A DNA stretch of 64,000 bases from Diphasiastrum complanatum (GCA_029204225.1 CM055108.1:17517779-17581778), one strand, 5' to 3'; numbered from the stretch's first letter, positions 37,328-50,478 are shown. Translations and numbers: made by a program. Notes: generated from the letters alone by a model not told the origin.

Positions 37328-37339
37328 TGGTATCAGAGC
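37328..37339 (+). other. Primer-binding site of Copia-B2
   Basis: TGGTATCAGAGC, complementary to initiator-Met tRNA, four bases after the LTR end. Two further GTGGTATCAGAGC copies follow at about 37370 and 37389, so the site is locally triplicated. Confidence 0.85.
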
Positions 37340-37483
37340 TGATAATTTACATTCCTCGCATCCCACAAAGTGGTATCAGAGCTCACAAGTGGTATCAGAG
37401 CCACAGGTTTATTGGATTACTAGAGTCTAGGACTTATAACAGAACTTAATACATTCTAGTTCTATAGAGTTGGTTCATTCAAT

Positions 37484-40400
37484 TTGTGTTTTATCTCTTA
37501 CTCAATTACAATGGAAGGTTCAACCTCAGAGATCCTCTTGATCAACAAATTCAATGGAGATGACTTCCACATGTGGAAGTTTAAGATGAGGATGATCTTG
37601 ATCGAGAAGGAGCTTTGGGGATATGTAAATAGTTCAATAGCCAAACCGGCAGAACCTAAACTGCTTCCAGCATGGAAAGCAAAAGATGGCAAAGCACTTG
37701 CCATTGTATCCCTGAACCTAAAGGACACTCAGATTGCTCATGTATCAAACAACACCACCTCCAAAGAAGCGTGGGACATCCTTACAGGCATCTATGAGAC
37801 CTCAGATGTTTCCCTTGTCTCTTCTTGAGAAAGAAGATATTGACACTCAAAATGAGTCTTAGGCACCTCAGTCAGCGACCATCTGAATGAGTTCAAACAG
37901 TTGCTAAACCACCTGGTTGCAATAGGTTCACCTATCTCAGAAGAAGACTCTATTATGTCTTTTCTTGTCAGTCTTCCATCCTCCTACAACAATTTAGTGT
38001 TGCTTCTTAGCAATACTCTAGCGTTGTCTCTCCAAAAATTGACAACAAGTCTGTTGCAAGAAGAAGTTAGGAGGAAAAGCTTGTCTTTGACAATGAGTAC
38101 CAAATCCATGGCACTCTACTCAAACAAGCAATAGTCCAAGAAGAAGAAAGATTTCAAGGATAAGAAGACTTTGGCAGAATAGCCAGTAGCATCGCAACCA
38201 CAACAATAGCAGCACAGTCAATCATTGTTTAAGACCAAGCTATTTTGCAGATATTGCAAAAGAACCAACCACGACATCAAATACTGTCGCATCCTCAAGC
38301 ACAATGAAGCAAGGAAGAAGATACAGCAGTAGCAAGAAGGCAACTCTGACACAATCAGAGGTTTGCAAGATGATGATAAAGTGCTAATGGTACAAGATCA
38401 ACCCAATAGAGATGCCCATCAATGGTATCTCGATTCAAGTGCTTTTTAGCACATGAAACCATGCAAAGACCTCTTCTCTACACTCACAACTACAATATCA
38501 AAGTATATCTTCTTTGGTGACTCCAGTTCACATCAAGTCGAAGGAAAAGGCTCTATTCGACTACAATTCTCTAATGGCATCACCAGGCAACTTAATGGTG
38601 TACTTTATGCACCCAAGTTAACAAAGAACCTATTGTCTACTAGGAAGATCACTAAACATGGCTATAGAGCTTGTTCACTACCAGTCAATGTACTATTTTA
38701 GATGAGAATTCAAAAGATATTCTCTCTACTTACAAAGAAGGAAATTCATATATACTGAGTCATGATTTTACACTTTCTGTGAGCGGTTCAGATGCTAATT
38801 TATGGCATCAAAGATTAGGTCATCTAAACATGCATTCAATCTTGTATATTCATCATAACAAAATGGTCAATGACATGAATATAAATTTTGTTACTACAAC
38901 TAATCAGTCTGTCTGTAAAAATTGCTTACTAGGGAAACAACCTAGAACTAGATTTCCAAGAGGACAAGCCAAAAGGGCGAAGTCCATTGTGTCACTGATA
39001 CACAGTGACTTATGTGGTCCTATGAGCGTATCTTCCTTAGGTCAAGCTCTGTATTTTATTACATTCATTGATGACTACTCCCAATTTACCAGAATTATGT
39101 TCATAAAGAACAAGTTAGAAGCATTTAGTTGTTTCAAAGATTTCAAGCAACACGCTGAGAATCAAATTGATCAGAGGATCAAGGCCCTACGGTCTGATTC
39201 AGGGGGAGAGTACTTATCAAATGAAATGAAGGACTACCTATCTTCATGTGGCGTGCACCATCAGTTTACTACGAGCTACGCTCCACAACAAAAAGGAGTA
39301 GCTGAACGAAAGAACCGCACACTATTGGAAGCTGCACAATCCATGACAATCAATGTGCATTTGCCTCAAACCTTTTGGGCAGAAGCGATCTCTATGGCCT
39401 GCTATCTGCAAAATTACTCTAGTAGTAAAGCAGTTGATTCCAAGACACCGTTTGAAGCCTAATACGACTACAAACCAAGTTTGAAACACCTACATGTTTT
39501 TGGATGTCTCTGCTATGCACAAGTACCATCTGATCTGAGGAAGAAGCTAGACCCAGTAAGCTGCAAAAACATCTTCATCGACTATTCAACATCACACAAA
39601 GCATATCGTGTATATGATGTTGATACAGGTCAGATCTCAGTCAGCCGTGAAGTTATCTTCCTTGAAGACAAATTCCATGATTTCAAGCAGAAGCAGCCAA
39701 TGCAAGAGCATGCCATAGCAGCTCCACCCTCCATCAATAGTCAATGTCCTACGACTATTCAAACAATGAAGTGCATCCCAATGACTCCACTTACCGTCGA
39801 TGGACCAAGACCCGCGATTGTTCAACCACAAGATGCCACAATCCCAGTCATTCACCAAGGAGAATTGTTTGCTCATGCACCTACAGTTCGAAGGTCTGTA
39901 AGACAACGACAACAGGTTGATCGCTTCGTCCCTCAAACTTTCATCAGTCATGATGAACCTGCCACCATAGCAGAAGCCATGTCAATGTCCAATGCAGAAA
40001 AATGGAAAGCTGCCATGGATGTTGAGTATCAGTCTCTAATGAGTAACAAGACCTGGAGTCTTGTCAATCCTCCTATAGGTGTAAAACCAATTGACTCCAA
40101 GTGGATCTTCAAGCTAAAGCTTAAACTAGATGGATCAATATCCAAATGGAAAGCTAGACTGGTGGTTAAAGGATTTGAACAAGTATTTGGAATAGACTAC
40201 ATTGAGACCTTTAGTCTAGTGGTAAAGCATCAACCTATTCGTATCTTATTGGCTATAGCTTCTACAAAATATTTGGACATTCATCAGACGGCATTCCTAC
40301 ACAAATATATACAAGAAGACATATTCATTTATCAACTAGAAGGTTACGTCTTTCAAGGTAAGGAGCATTTGGTATGAAAATTGCATAAGGTATTATATGG

Positions 40401-41519
40401 TCTTAAGCAAGCTTTGAGGGCCTAGTATGAAAGAATCAATCACTTCTTGTTGCAGCACAATTTCACATCGTGCTCCATAGACTCTAATGTATATCTCGAG
40501 CGTAAAGGGTCAAGCTATGTTATAATAGCATTATATGTTGATGATTCTTTAATTATCAGCAATTCAGATCAGTTATTACAAGAAACCAAATCTCTATTTT
40601 CATCAGAGTTTGAGATGACTGATTTAGGCCCAGTCCATTACCTTCTCGGTATGGAGATCAACAAAGATTGCGCGAGCAGAAGGATCACCATAAGCCAACA
40701 ATCTTACCTAATAAATGTACTTTGTAGATACAGCATGGAGGATTGAAAATCCATAGATACTCCTATGGATCTAGGATGCAAGCTATCCAAAGACATGTGC
40801 CCCAGAATGAAGACAGATCAACAAGAAATGTACAAGTACCCCTATCAGTCAGTCATAGGTTCTATCATGTACACTATGATCTACACACAACCTAATCTTG
40901 CATATGTTGTAAGCACACTGTCTCAATACATGTCCAATCCAGACTTACAGCACTGGAAAGCTCTGCAAAGAGTACTGAAGTACATTCAAGCCTCAAAGCA
41001 CTATGCCTTGAGTTACAACAGAAATATAGAAGCTGCACTCTCATTGATTACCTATTCTGATTCAGACTGGGCAGGAGACGTAGATACCAGGAAATCCACC
41101 TCTGGCTACATTTTTTTTCTTGCAAGAGGATCCATTTCATGGAATAGCATAAAGCATAAATGCATTTCGTTGTCCTCTACAAAATCAGAATACGTTACAG
41201 CTACATCAACAGTGAAAGAAACAATTTGGCTAAGGAGGTTGCTGCAAGATCTGAGTTTCCCACAAATCGGTCCAATAATACTCCAATGCGACAATCAGAG
41301 CTGCATAGCACTATCTTTGAACCCATGAACTCATAATAGAACTAAGCATATAGAAGTTCAATTCCATTTTCTTAGAGAGAAAGTTCGGAATAAAGATGTT
41401 GTACTAAATTACTGTCATACAGACAATATGTTGGCTGATATTTTGACAAAGCCATTGTCTAGAGATAAACATTCTACTTTAGTAGATATGATAAATCTCA
41501 ATTGCAGTTCAGATTCGTA
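37484..41519 (+). pseudogene. Copia-B2 gag-pol remnant
   Basis: Gag starts at ATG 37511 (MEGSTSEILLINKFNGDDF); CCHC knuckle CRYCKRTNHDIKYC near 38242; protease WYLDSSAF with a stop after it (DSG changed to DSS). Integrase is at 38671-39462 (LWHQRLGH, FIDDYSQF, RSDSGGEY) and the RT region at 39481-40746 (YVDDSLIIS). RNase H is at 40765-41328 (STSGYIFF, LSSTKSEY). At least six stops or frameshifts interrupt it. The integrase core is better preserved than in B1. Confidence 0.92.
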
Positions 41520-41539
41520 GCAATTAGCTTAAGGAGGAG

Positions 41540-42189
41540 TGTTGAAACTTAATCTAACTCCTACTCATCCCAACAGCCCTTCTTCCTTCTCTAATTTTTA
41601 CTTTCTCAAACGAAACCTACAACAAATGGACTATTTTTCAACAGTCTGCATATATGAACTAATTGTCGCTACAGTCCGCATTTTTACTCAGGTTTTCCCA
41701 CAGGCAAAAAACTTGACATCCGACACTGTCACTAATTTTTACCTTCACGAGCAACTAAGTGTTTAGCGACACTTATGTAAGTTGTTTTTGGGCCATTTAG
41801 ACACTTCCAGAAAAGCCACATTTTTTGCAAAAAATGCGACACTACATTTTTACATGCAGTTTTTGACACGCGACAATTAGGGCAAAAAGCGACACTGCTT
41901 TTTTACATGCAGTTTCTGAGAGGCGACAAAAAGGTGAAAAACTCGACACTACAATTTTACACGGGATATTACACAAGCGACACTCTGCAGAAATACACAG
42001 TATTTCAAATGGCAAAAAACCCGATACTACAGTTTTACACGAGATACTACACAAGCAACACTTTGTAAAAATACACAGTATTTCAAGTACAGAGACCGTC
42101 TATATCTTCACGCTCCAATACCAACTATTCTAATTAGTCAGTTGATCAGCTGTTAAGCAATCTTGTAAATGTAAAGCTAGAATAATAGG
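41540..42189 (+). repeat. Right LTR of Copia-B2, truncated
   Basis: Starts TGTTGAAACTTAATC after AAGGAGGAG. It matches the left LTR for about 650 bp to GCTAGAATAATA, then breaks into the dispersed repeat. Confidence 0.9.
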
Positions 42190-42733
42190 AGGAGCTATAG
42201 GATTGAAGGGACTATAGGAGGGGCTTTGGCTTGTGCTGTTGTTGGTAGTATTTCTAGTTTGTAGTACGGTGGCTAAATCTACTCACGGATGTAGTATAGT
42301 TTTAGAGAGGATTGTCCACTTTTTAAGAATCTACCAAGCTTTCAAATGGAAAATAAACAAACAAGGATGGAGCACCAAGGCTTTCCCAACTGGTGCCCGG
42401 GGCGGAAATAAAATTAACTTGACTAAGGCTTACCCAACTAGCCTAGATTGACAAAACAATAAAACCTTGCTAAGGTGGTGCCCAACTAGCAAGATCACTA
42501 AACTAGATCCTATTTTAACACCCAAAAGGGAGATGGAAATAATAGATTGCGGCTAATTAAGCAACTAGCAAATAAAGCATGCCACAATAAACCGATGAAA
42601 AGGAGACAAGAGGAGGCCCGAGCACCTTCCCTCAAGCTATGCACCTGTCCAAAAGGAACACAAGTGAAATAGCAAGATAATCTCAAGAGAGAGCAATTTA
42701 GCATTATCTCAAAAGTATTGTGTACATGACCAA
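42189..42733 (+). repeat. Dispersed repeat, right copy flanking Copia-B2
   Basis: Direct repeat of 35290-35720 with an extra internal block (about 42465-42580). It begins exactly where the B2 LTR is cut off, suggesting a recombination joint. Confidence 0.85.
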
Positions 42734-43482
42734 TACCTCTCCTTTTATAGCAAGGAGGGTCTTCCATAAGTATCCAGTAACTTATGGAATTAGTTTAAAA
42801 CTAGCCATTCTAGAACTTCTAATTAGGAGTTAGAACTTTAAAAAGTTTCTAATTTGAAACTTAAAATAACTTAAGACAAATATTTCTAAGCTTAAGTTTC
42901 TTAAGTCTAAGTTATAATCCTAAGTTTAGTCTATTTTATTATTTTAAGCTTCTACTCATGGACTTACATGGTCACCAACTACCGTGTATTTTACCAAAAG
43001 CACCATGGGAACCCGGATCGCGACGTCAGATATTTTGCAGATAATTGCGGCCTGGTGGCATTTTTGACAGAACTCAAGGGTTCTTGGGATCGAGGGCTAC
43101 CCATTAGAGGAGTTCTAAATCGAAAAAAGATCCTTTGTAGAGATTCTTTTTATATTTTTTTCTCAATTTTTTCTTACACATGGACCAATCAAAACACTCA
43201 AATTTGAAATCTACGTAACGTAACTTTTTGAGTCCACATTTTCATTCCAAACTAAAACTAGCATAACTTTTTAGTGGTAAGTCCAAATTTAGCGGAGTTT
43301 GGTGCATTGGAAAGCGCTCAACAAGGGCTTTCCAATGATATGTTAAATGACATATTTGGGGCTACGATTAAAAAGTTATGGCAAGTCAAAAGTATTAGTG
43401 TTATAATATTTTAATAATATAAACTACATCTTGCACGGATTCTTAAAGGGTCTTTTTGGAGCTCAAAACTCCTCTAATGACC
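42734..43482. other. Non-coding stretch
   Basis: AT-rich sequence with no supported gene. It shares the phrase TTAAAGGGTCTTTTTG with 35032, so it is probably old repeat sequence. Confidence 0.6.
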
Positions 43483-43722
43483 AACAGCCATTGATATCAA
43501 TAAGCCACTACGAATGCAAGACAACCACATTAATGTAGCACGGCTGTATTATCGAGCAGCCCTCACTTCGACACTGCACGTTGATATGATGGAGCTGTGG
43601 AAAACCCATCAGTTTTTGCACAGTATGCTCCACTACTACAAACCCATGCCCTTCCTTAACAAACTACGTTGTCAAATGATGGAGGGCATCAGCAACAAAA
43701 TTTACCAATCCCGACAACAATA
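43483..43722 (+). pseudogene. C-terminal fragment of the Gypsy post-pol ORF
   Basis: Encodes VARLYYRAALTS and an adjoining segment that match the C-terminal end of the coiled-coil ORF at 13683-16642 (VARLYFRAAMMGG). As there, the stop is followed by a purine tract (AATAAGGAGGGGAAT) and an LTR start, TGTTAGCAACTG, at 43808. This second example ties the ORF to a retrotransposon 3' end. Confidence 0.65.
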
Positions 43723-43807
43723 ATCTCGTCTCCAAGAAGCTTAAAAGATCTAGGACGAAAAAGCTTCAATTGGTGTGGGACCACCAATCCAATAAGGAGG
43801 GGAATAT

Positions 43808-44031
43808 TGTTAGCAACTGTGCAAACATAGTGAAAAAAAATAAAAACGAGAAATAAAACTCCGTGGGATGTGTTTTGTAAGTCCACATATGAGTATGTGT
43901 CAATAAACTTCTACCATGGCATTTTCGAATGCATTATATTAGTCACCATATTTGTTATCTTTTGTTCTTTTCAAGATAGATATAAAGGATGTCTTTATCT
44001 CATTCTTGTTTATCTTTGATTGAGAAGTTTG
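43808..44031 (+). repeat. LTR-like fragment after the Gypsy remnant
   Basis: Starts TGTTAGCAACTGTGC after a purine tract and continues to the GTTTG target site of Copia-C. The far end is lost, because sequence beyond Copia-C (49522 onward) is a Copia RNase H remnant. Confidence 0.45.
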
Positions 44032-44296
44032 TGTTAGAAATCAATGATAAACTTCATTGTTACTGTTTATGATGTACATTAATGTTGACAGCTATTACCA
44101 GCTGTAATTAGCCGTAGGCTAGTCTATTAATCTATTTGTAGGTTTTCTCTCTCTATCAAGGTTCAGGGTTTATATGTACATTTTATATTCAGTGTGAAGT
44201 TAGTGTGATAGAGTGATATTGCGTGTTCTTCTTCCGTCTCCCTACTTGGTGATTGTTTATGGTGAATGCTTGATGTTGCATTTCTTATTATTGACA
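44032..44296 (+). repeat. 5' LTR of Copia-C
   Basis: Begins TGTTAGAAATCAATG and ends TTATTGACA. Its partner differs at a handful of positions. Confidence 0.95.
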
Positions 44297-44308
44297 TGGT
44301 ATCAGAGC
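44297..44308 (+). other. Primer-binding site of Copia-C
   Basis: TGGTATCAGAGC follows the 5' LTR directly and is complementary to initiator-Met tRNA. Confidence 0.93.
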
Positions 44309-44839
44309 TACGATAGTCCTGCGTGCCTGATCAGTGGATACATCTTGTCACAGGCTCCACAATGAAGTGAGAAAGTCCTTCACAGGAGGTGAAAGCTTGA
44401 AGAGACAAAAACGGCTGGAAGAAATTCTTCTTGATGTATTTTGTAGGTTTTGGAGCTCACAGTTATTAGTGGAGAACGAAGACACAGTCTCGGAGGCATT
44501 GGAAAGGCCAGGGCAGCATCAGACAGATTGAAAATCTGTTGAGTGGAAAAAGTTTTACAATATTTTTTTTTAGTCTTTGTGAAAAGTATCACTTGTTAGA
44601 GAGTTGTGCCAAGAAATCTCTCATTTGTTTGTTTGGAGTACTGCAAATCACACCAAATAGTGTCTAGTACTGCCATTTAGAGCTTTGAGGCTTCATACCT
44701 TTCACATTACTGATATCTGTCTGTTTGAATGATCACTCGTTTCGAAATCTAAGCAAAGAGGAGGCGGCGTAGCCGCCGCGCCAAAGTAGAGAATCTAGAA
44801 TATTTCCTCTGAAAGTTCTTATATTCTCTCCATTTTATA

Positions 44840-45065
44840 TTTGTACCAATATCGGATCCAAGCGCGCTAGCTGAAGAGAAACCCGAGCAGTCCGATATCA
44901 CATGTCCGTACCAACATCGGATCCAAGCGCACGAGCTAAAGAGAATTCTTAGCAGTTGTACATCCGCACTCCAGTCCGATATCGCATGCTCCAATATCGG
45001 ATCCATGCCCACAAGTTAAAGAGGACCCTGAGCAGTCGTACTTCCGCGCTCCATTCCGAAATCAA
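44840..45065 (+). repeat. Three-copy tandem repeat in the Copia-C leader
   Basis: Units of 68-79 bp begin at about 44844, 44912 and 44991 with CCAATATCGGATCCA-like sequence and carry AGAG, GAGCAGT and CCGATATC. It lies just before gag and could be a packaging or regulatory signal of the element. Confidence 0.8.
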
Positions 45066-45177
45066 GTGTATAACCGAAAAAAAATTATTATACAGTTCTA
45101 TGGCGTGATAAAATTTGGAGACTAAGTTGTGTGCTCAGACTGAGCCATTTTTGTGATCCAGACTTGTCTATCTAGTA

Positions 45178-48100
45178 ATGGTAATTCTAAGGGAGAGTGT
45201 CCTCAATGAGTCAAGCAAATTGGAAGGAGCTGGCAACTATGCAGTTTGGAAATTTGAACTGAAGAACATTTTGATGGAAAAAGAGCTATGGGAGATCATG
45301 ACAGGTGAAGAGACACGGCCATTAATTGAAGAAGATCAACGGGAATTTGACAGGAGAAAATGGAAAGCACAAAATGTCATCAACTTATCAGTTAGAGATG
45401 CAATAATTCCCTACATTTTGGATTCAGAAGGACCAAAAGAAGCATGGGATACGTTGAAGGCATTGTTTGAGATCACAAACACATCTTGAGTGCTATTCCT
45501 GACGACGAAGCTGCTCACATTGTGGATGGATGATGGTGCAACTGTTGCTGATCACCTACTGAAGATCAAAGAGATTCGTGACCAATTAGCAGCAGTTGGA
45601 GAGCGAGTACATGATCGTGAGATCATGTAGTTGACATTGAATAGTTTGAGTGAGTCACATCAAATGTTTGTGACAAGTATAACCACACGGGAAAATCTTC
45701 CAATCTATGAAGAGCTAGGTGGATTGCTTTTGCAAGAAGGACAATGTCAAGAGAACTTGAGTCATCGCAACAAGGGATTTGATCAAGCTCTTGCAGTTAA
45801 GGGACATGGTGGTAGATTTGGTCGTGGAAGACACCAATCAAGAGGTGGAAACTCAAATCATGGATCATTCCAACAATGTCAAGAACAATTCAATGATGGC
45901 CCAAATCGAGGCAATTGGAATCAAGGCCGAGGTCAAGGACGTGGCTATTCCAGGCAAAATATACCTAAAAATTGTAAGTATTGCAACAAACCTGGCCACT
46001 GGGAGCGTGAATGCTTCAAAAAACAGAAGGAAATGGAACAAAGAAAAGACAAAGGGCAAGCGAAAAATTATGCTGATCAACATCAATTTGATGATTATTA
46101 TTATGAAAACAATTATACTGATCAACATCAATACGATGATGATCAATATGAAGATGATATAGGTGAGAGCTCAAAATTGTTCATTACAGCATTAATGACA
46201 AGTGATGAAACCAAGGATACCTGGTACATTGATAGTCGTGCATCCAAGCACATGACTTCAAGGAAAGAGTGGTTTTCAGAACTCAAGGAAACTCACAATG
46301 GTGGTGAAGTTGGACAAGCCGATGGCAAATTGCTATCTGTTAAAGGAGTTGGAGTGGTACCAATGAAGTTAGCCAGCGGGAAGATAAAGCAGATAAGCAA
46401 TGTGTAATATGTACCTGGCTTAGCTAACAATCTACTATTGTTGGGACGATGGCTGATCAACAACTCAAGGTTGACTTTGACAGCAACAAATGTCTTGTCA
46501 AAGACATCAAGAATCACTACAAAGTGATTGCTACAGGAGCTAGAGTCAACGGGAATCGACTCTACAAATTGAATGCGAGATCTTTTGCTCAAGCTATGGT
46601 AAGCATTGTTGATAGTCGAAGTGACCTTTGGCATCAACGATTCGGTCATATTAGTGCTCAAAAGAGGTAATCTAGTTATAGGATTGTCTGATATTTCTTT
46701 TGAAGGAAAAATTTGTGAAGGTTGCATTTTGGGAAAACAACACAGAGAGAGGTTTCCCAAAAGTTGAGCAAGGAGATTTGTCTACAGTGATCTATGTGGA
46801 CCTATGCAGAGTAGATCTCTTAGTGGCTACTATTACTTTATCACCTTCATTGATGATTATAACAGATGCATTTGGACTTATTTCATAAGCAAGAAATCAG
46901 ATGCTTTTGCTAAGTTCAAGGAATTCAAGGCATTAGTTGAAAAGCAAACAGGATGTTGCATCAAAACTTTGAAATCTGATGGAGGTGGTGAGTATTGTTT
47001 GACAAAATTTATTGTTTTCTGCAAAGATCAAGGGATCAAGAGGTAGACTACAACACCTTATTCACCACAGCAAAATGGAGTTGTAGAACGAAAGAACAGA
47101 TCTATTGTTGAGATGGCCAGGGTGATGCTCAAAAGAAAGGGTCTATCAAACACCTTTTGGGCAGAAGCTTGTAGCATAGCTACGCACATCCTGAATTGGT
47201 GTCCTACAAAATTCGTGGAAGGTAAGACACCTCATGAAGCTGTTACTGGAAAGAAACCTAATATTTCTCATTTGAGAGTATTTGGTTGTGATGCCTATGC
47301 TCATATTCCTGATGAGAAACGAAGGAAATTGGATGCAAAAGCTATCAAGTGTATTTTCCTTGGATATGATGAGAAGGCCAAGGCATACAGGATGTATGAC
47401 ACAAATGCACAGAAGCTTGTAATTTCTAGAGATGCTACGTTTGACGAGATGGGCCAAGGTGAACAATATGAAGTAATCACTGAACCTTTTGATGAGGGAG
47501 CAAAAGTACAGGTCAAGAAGAAAGTGGATTTTGATCCATTGAACAAAGGCAAGCCTAATGCTGAAATTCCCAAGAGAGTACCTAAATGGTACTTATCAGT
47601 CATAGATGGTGCAAAGAAGGGAGATACTCCTGAATCTAGTGAGCAAGGAGAGCCTAGAAGATCAAGTAGAAATCGAAAACCTCCTGCAAGATTAGAGATG
47701 AATCTAGCCCTAATGGGATCCATCTTAACGGCTCAAGAACCTAAAGCTTTCAACGAAGCAAAGGAACACAAGGAGTGGCTTGCAACTATGGAAATAGAAA
47801 TGGAGGTTATATCGAAGAACAAAACGTGGGACTTGGTTGAGCTACCTGATGGTAAGACGCCTATCACATGTAAGTGGATCTACAAGACGAAGTATGGAGC
47901 GGATGGGCAACTCAACAAGTACAAGGCACGATTAGTTGCAAGAGATTTTGAGCAGCAGGAAGGTATAGACTTTGAGGAGACCTTCGCACCTGTAGCCAAA
48001 ATGGTAACTATTCGTTCTATCATTGCAATTTCTGCTTTCTATGGTTGGAGAATCCAACAAATGGACGTCAAATCTGCTTTTCTTGATGGAGTATTGGATG

Positions 48101-49262
48101 AAGAGGTATATTTAGAGCAACCTCAAGGGTTTGTTGAGCTAGGAAGAGATCATTTGGTTTGTAAACTCAACAAAACCATATATGGATTGAAGCAAGCACC
48201 ACAAGCATGGTACTCTTGCATTGATGAGCACTTCAAGCGAAGGGGAATGATAAAGTGTGTTGTTGATCCTAATCTTTACATTCTAAGACAAGATTCAGAT
48301 ATAGTGTTCATTGTGTTGTACGTGGATGATTTGATTATTACAGGAAGTAATGAGAGGTTAATTAATGAAATCAAATCTTTCTAATGCTTTTGACATGAGT
48401 AATCTAGGATTGATGCACTACTGTCTTGGCATTGAAGTATGGCAAAAAACAGACATGGTCTTTCTTACACAAAGCAAATATGCACGAGATTTGCTTTATA
48501 AGGTCAATATGCAGGATTGTAAGCCCTTGAGTACACCTATGGATGTCAACATGAAGCTTACTACATATGATGAATCTGAGAAAGTGGATGCTTATTTGTA
48601 TAGACAACTGGTGGATAGTTTGATTTATTTGACACACACACGGGCTGATATTTCTTATGTTGTTGGTGTTGTTAGCCAATTTATGCAAGATCCTAGTCAA
48701 GCACACTGGAAGTCTGCTAAACGTATTCTTAGATACATTCGAGGGACATTGAATTTTGGTTTGAAGTATGATCAGCCTGAAGCGTCAATGTTGGTAGGTT
48801 ATACAGATGCCGATTGGGCATGTAATATTGATGATAGAAGATCTACCAGTGGTCATACATTTAGTTATAGTACAGCTGCAGTTTCATGGAGCAGCAAAAG
48901 GCAACCTACAGTAGTTTTATCATCAACGGAAGTTGAATATCGAGCACTCAGCAATGCTACAGAAGAAGCGGTATGGTTACGAAGATTGCTTATGGATTTA
49001 GGTCAGCCATAGGTGGATGCTACTACTATATCTTGCGACAGTAAAAAATCTAGTTTTACATGCTCGAACCAAGCACATCGAAATACACTATCATTTTATT
49101 CGAGAGAAAATTCTTGATGGAGCCATTGATCTTGTTTTCTGTAAATATGAAGATCAAATGGTAGATATTTTTACTAAGTCATTACGTAGATATAAATTTG
49201 AGAGGTTTTGTACTCTATTAGGAATAGAAAAATGTAATTTTATCATTGAGGGAGAGTGTTAG
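45178..49262 (+). pseudogene. Copia-C gag-pol polyprotein, degenerate
   Basis: Gag begins at ATG 45178 and is broken at about 45489. CCHC knuckle CKYCNKPGHWEREC lies near 45975. In the protease the active-site DSG reads DSR (WYIDSRASKHM). Integrase follows ([23 protein letters not shown], stop at 47044). A long open frame 47113-48384 carries the integrase end and RT with IVLYVDDLIITG, then a frameshift, then RNase H (LSSTEVEY, 48365-49012) and the tail (49017-49262). Five or more lesions are visible. Confidence 0.94.
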
Positions 49263-49521
49263 AAATCAATGATAAACTTCATTGTTATTGTTTACGATGT
49301 ACATTAATGTTGACAGTTATTACCAGCTGTAATTACCCATAGGCTAGTCTATTAGTCTATTCGTAGGTTTTCTCTCTCTATCATGGTTCAGGGTTTATAT
49401 GTACATTTTATATTCAGTATGAAGTTAGTGTGATAGATTGATATTGCGTGTTCTTCTTCCGTCTCCCTACTTGGTGATTGTTTATGGTGAATGCTTGATG
49501 TTGCATTTCTGATTGTTGACA
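49257..49521 (+). repeat. 3' LTR of Copia-C
   Basis: 265 bp starting TGTTAGAAATC after GAGGGAGAG, ending GATTGTTGACA, followed by target duplication GTTTG. Confidence 0.95.
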
Positions 49522-49680
49522 GTTTGGCACATGAAAATAGGAGATCAACCATAGGTTATGCCTCTAATATTGGAAATGATTATTTCTCATTGGGTACTAA
49601 GAAATAAAAGATGTCTCTCTCAACTACATAAATTGAGTATATCCACCAAATGACAAAATTGACAAAAATGTAAAAATGAT
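49522..49680 (+). pseudogene. Copia RNase H fragment
   Basis: Reads HENRRSTIGYASNIGN and then FSLGTKK with a later LSTT..EY-like segment, which fits the Copia RNase H box (RRSTSGY ... LSSTEAEY). It contains stops and no flanking element remains. Confidence 0.6.
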
Positions 49681-49803
49681 TGCACTAGAAATGCAAAAAA
49701 AAAAAATAGTGAAAAAAATATGAAGTAAAAAATAATAATCCACAGTGTTTATTTCAAAGAAATGCGTCCACCAGGCACATTAACTAGCTTCATCATGCTT
49801 GGA

Positions 49804-49805
<2 letters not shown>

Positions 49806-49837
<32 letters not shown>
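49806..49837. repeat. AT microsatellite
   Basis: About sixteen AT dinucleotides. The surrounding 49681-50275 region holds no gene I can support. Confidence 0.95.
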
Positions 49838-49838
<1 letters not shown>

Positions 49839-50273
49839 ATTGGAGTCAAGACGGAGAGATGAGATACACATCCTATCTGTTATGATTATTATTATTCATA
49901 GTTGATCGATCAATGGAGAAAGAGAATTAGTAATCATGAGTGTCCAATTTTTTCATCTACTCTCCATAATCTTCACTCTCCTTTCCATCTCTCTAGCACC
50001 CATCTCTCTCTCGTACTACTCGCATGGCGGAAATTAGCTGGAGAAGCAGCGCTCATGCATGAATATCAAGCTTAATCCATTAGTTGAGCCATATTCGATC
50101 AATCAAATTCAGCCACTGGATTTTGCTTCTCACGGGTCCTACCTTAATTACGTAGCCAGAGGAGAACTTCATCACCAGGTAGACTCATTGATCGATCTCT
50201 ACAATATCATAAGAGTATCTCATATTTTTACAAATGGGGTTTCACTATGGCTTCCAATTTTCTCATCAATCTA

Positions 50274-50478
<205 letters not shown>

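Larger units (their letters stand above)
36087..42189 (+). mobile_element. Copia-B2, right LTR truncated
   Basis: Left LTR 36087-37323, primer site TGGTATCAGAGC at 37328, gag-pol remnants, purine tract, then a right LTR from 41540 that stops at 42189 where a dispersed repeat takes over. It is the fuller sibling of B1. Several stops make it inactive. Confidence 0.92.
44032..49521 (+). mobile_element. Copia-C, complete, with target duplication
   Basis: 5490 bp with two 265-bp LTRs (44032-44296 and 49257-49521) and target duplication GTTTG (44027-44031 and 49522-49526). The primer site TGGTATCAGAGC is at 44297. The leader is long (about 880 bp) with a short tandem repeat. Confidence 0.96.
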
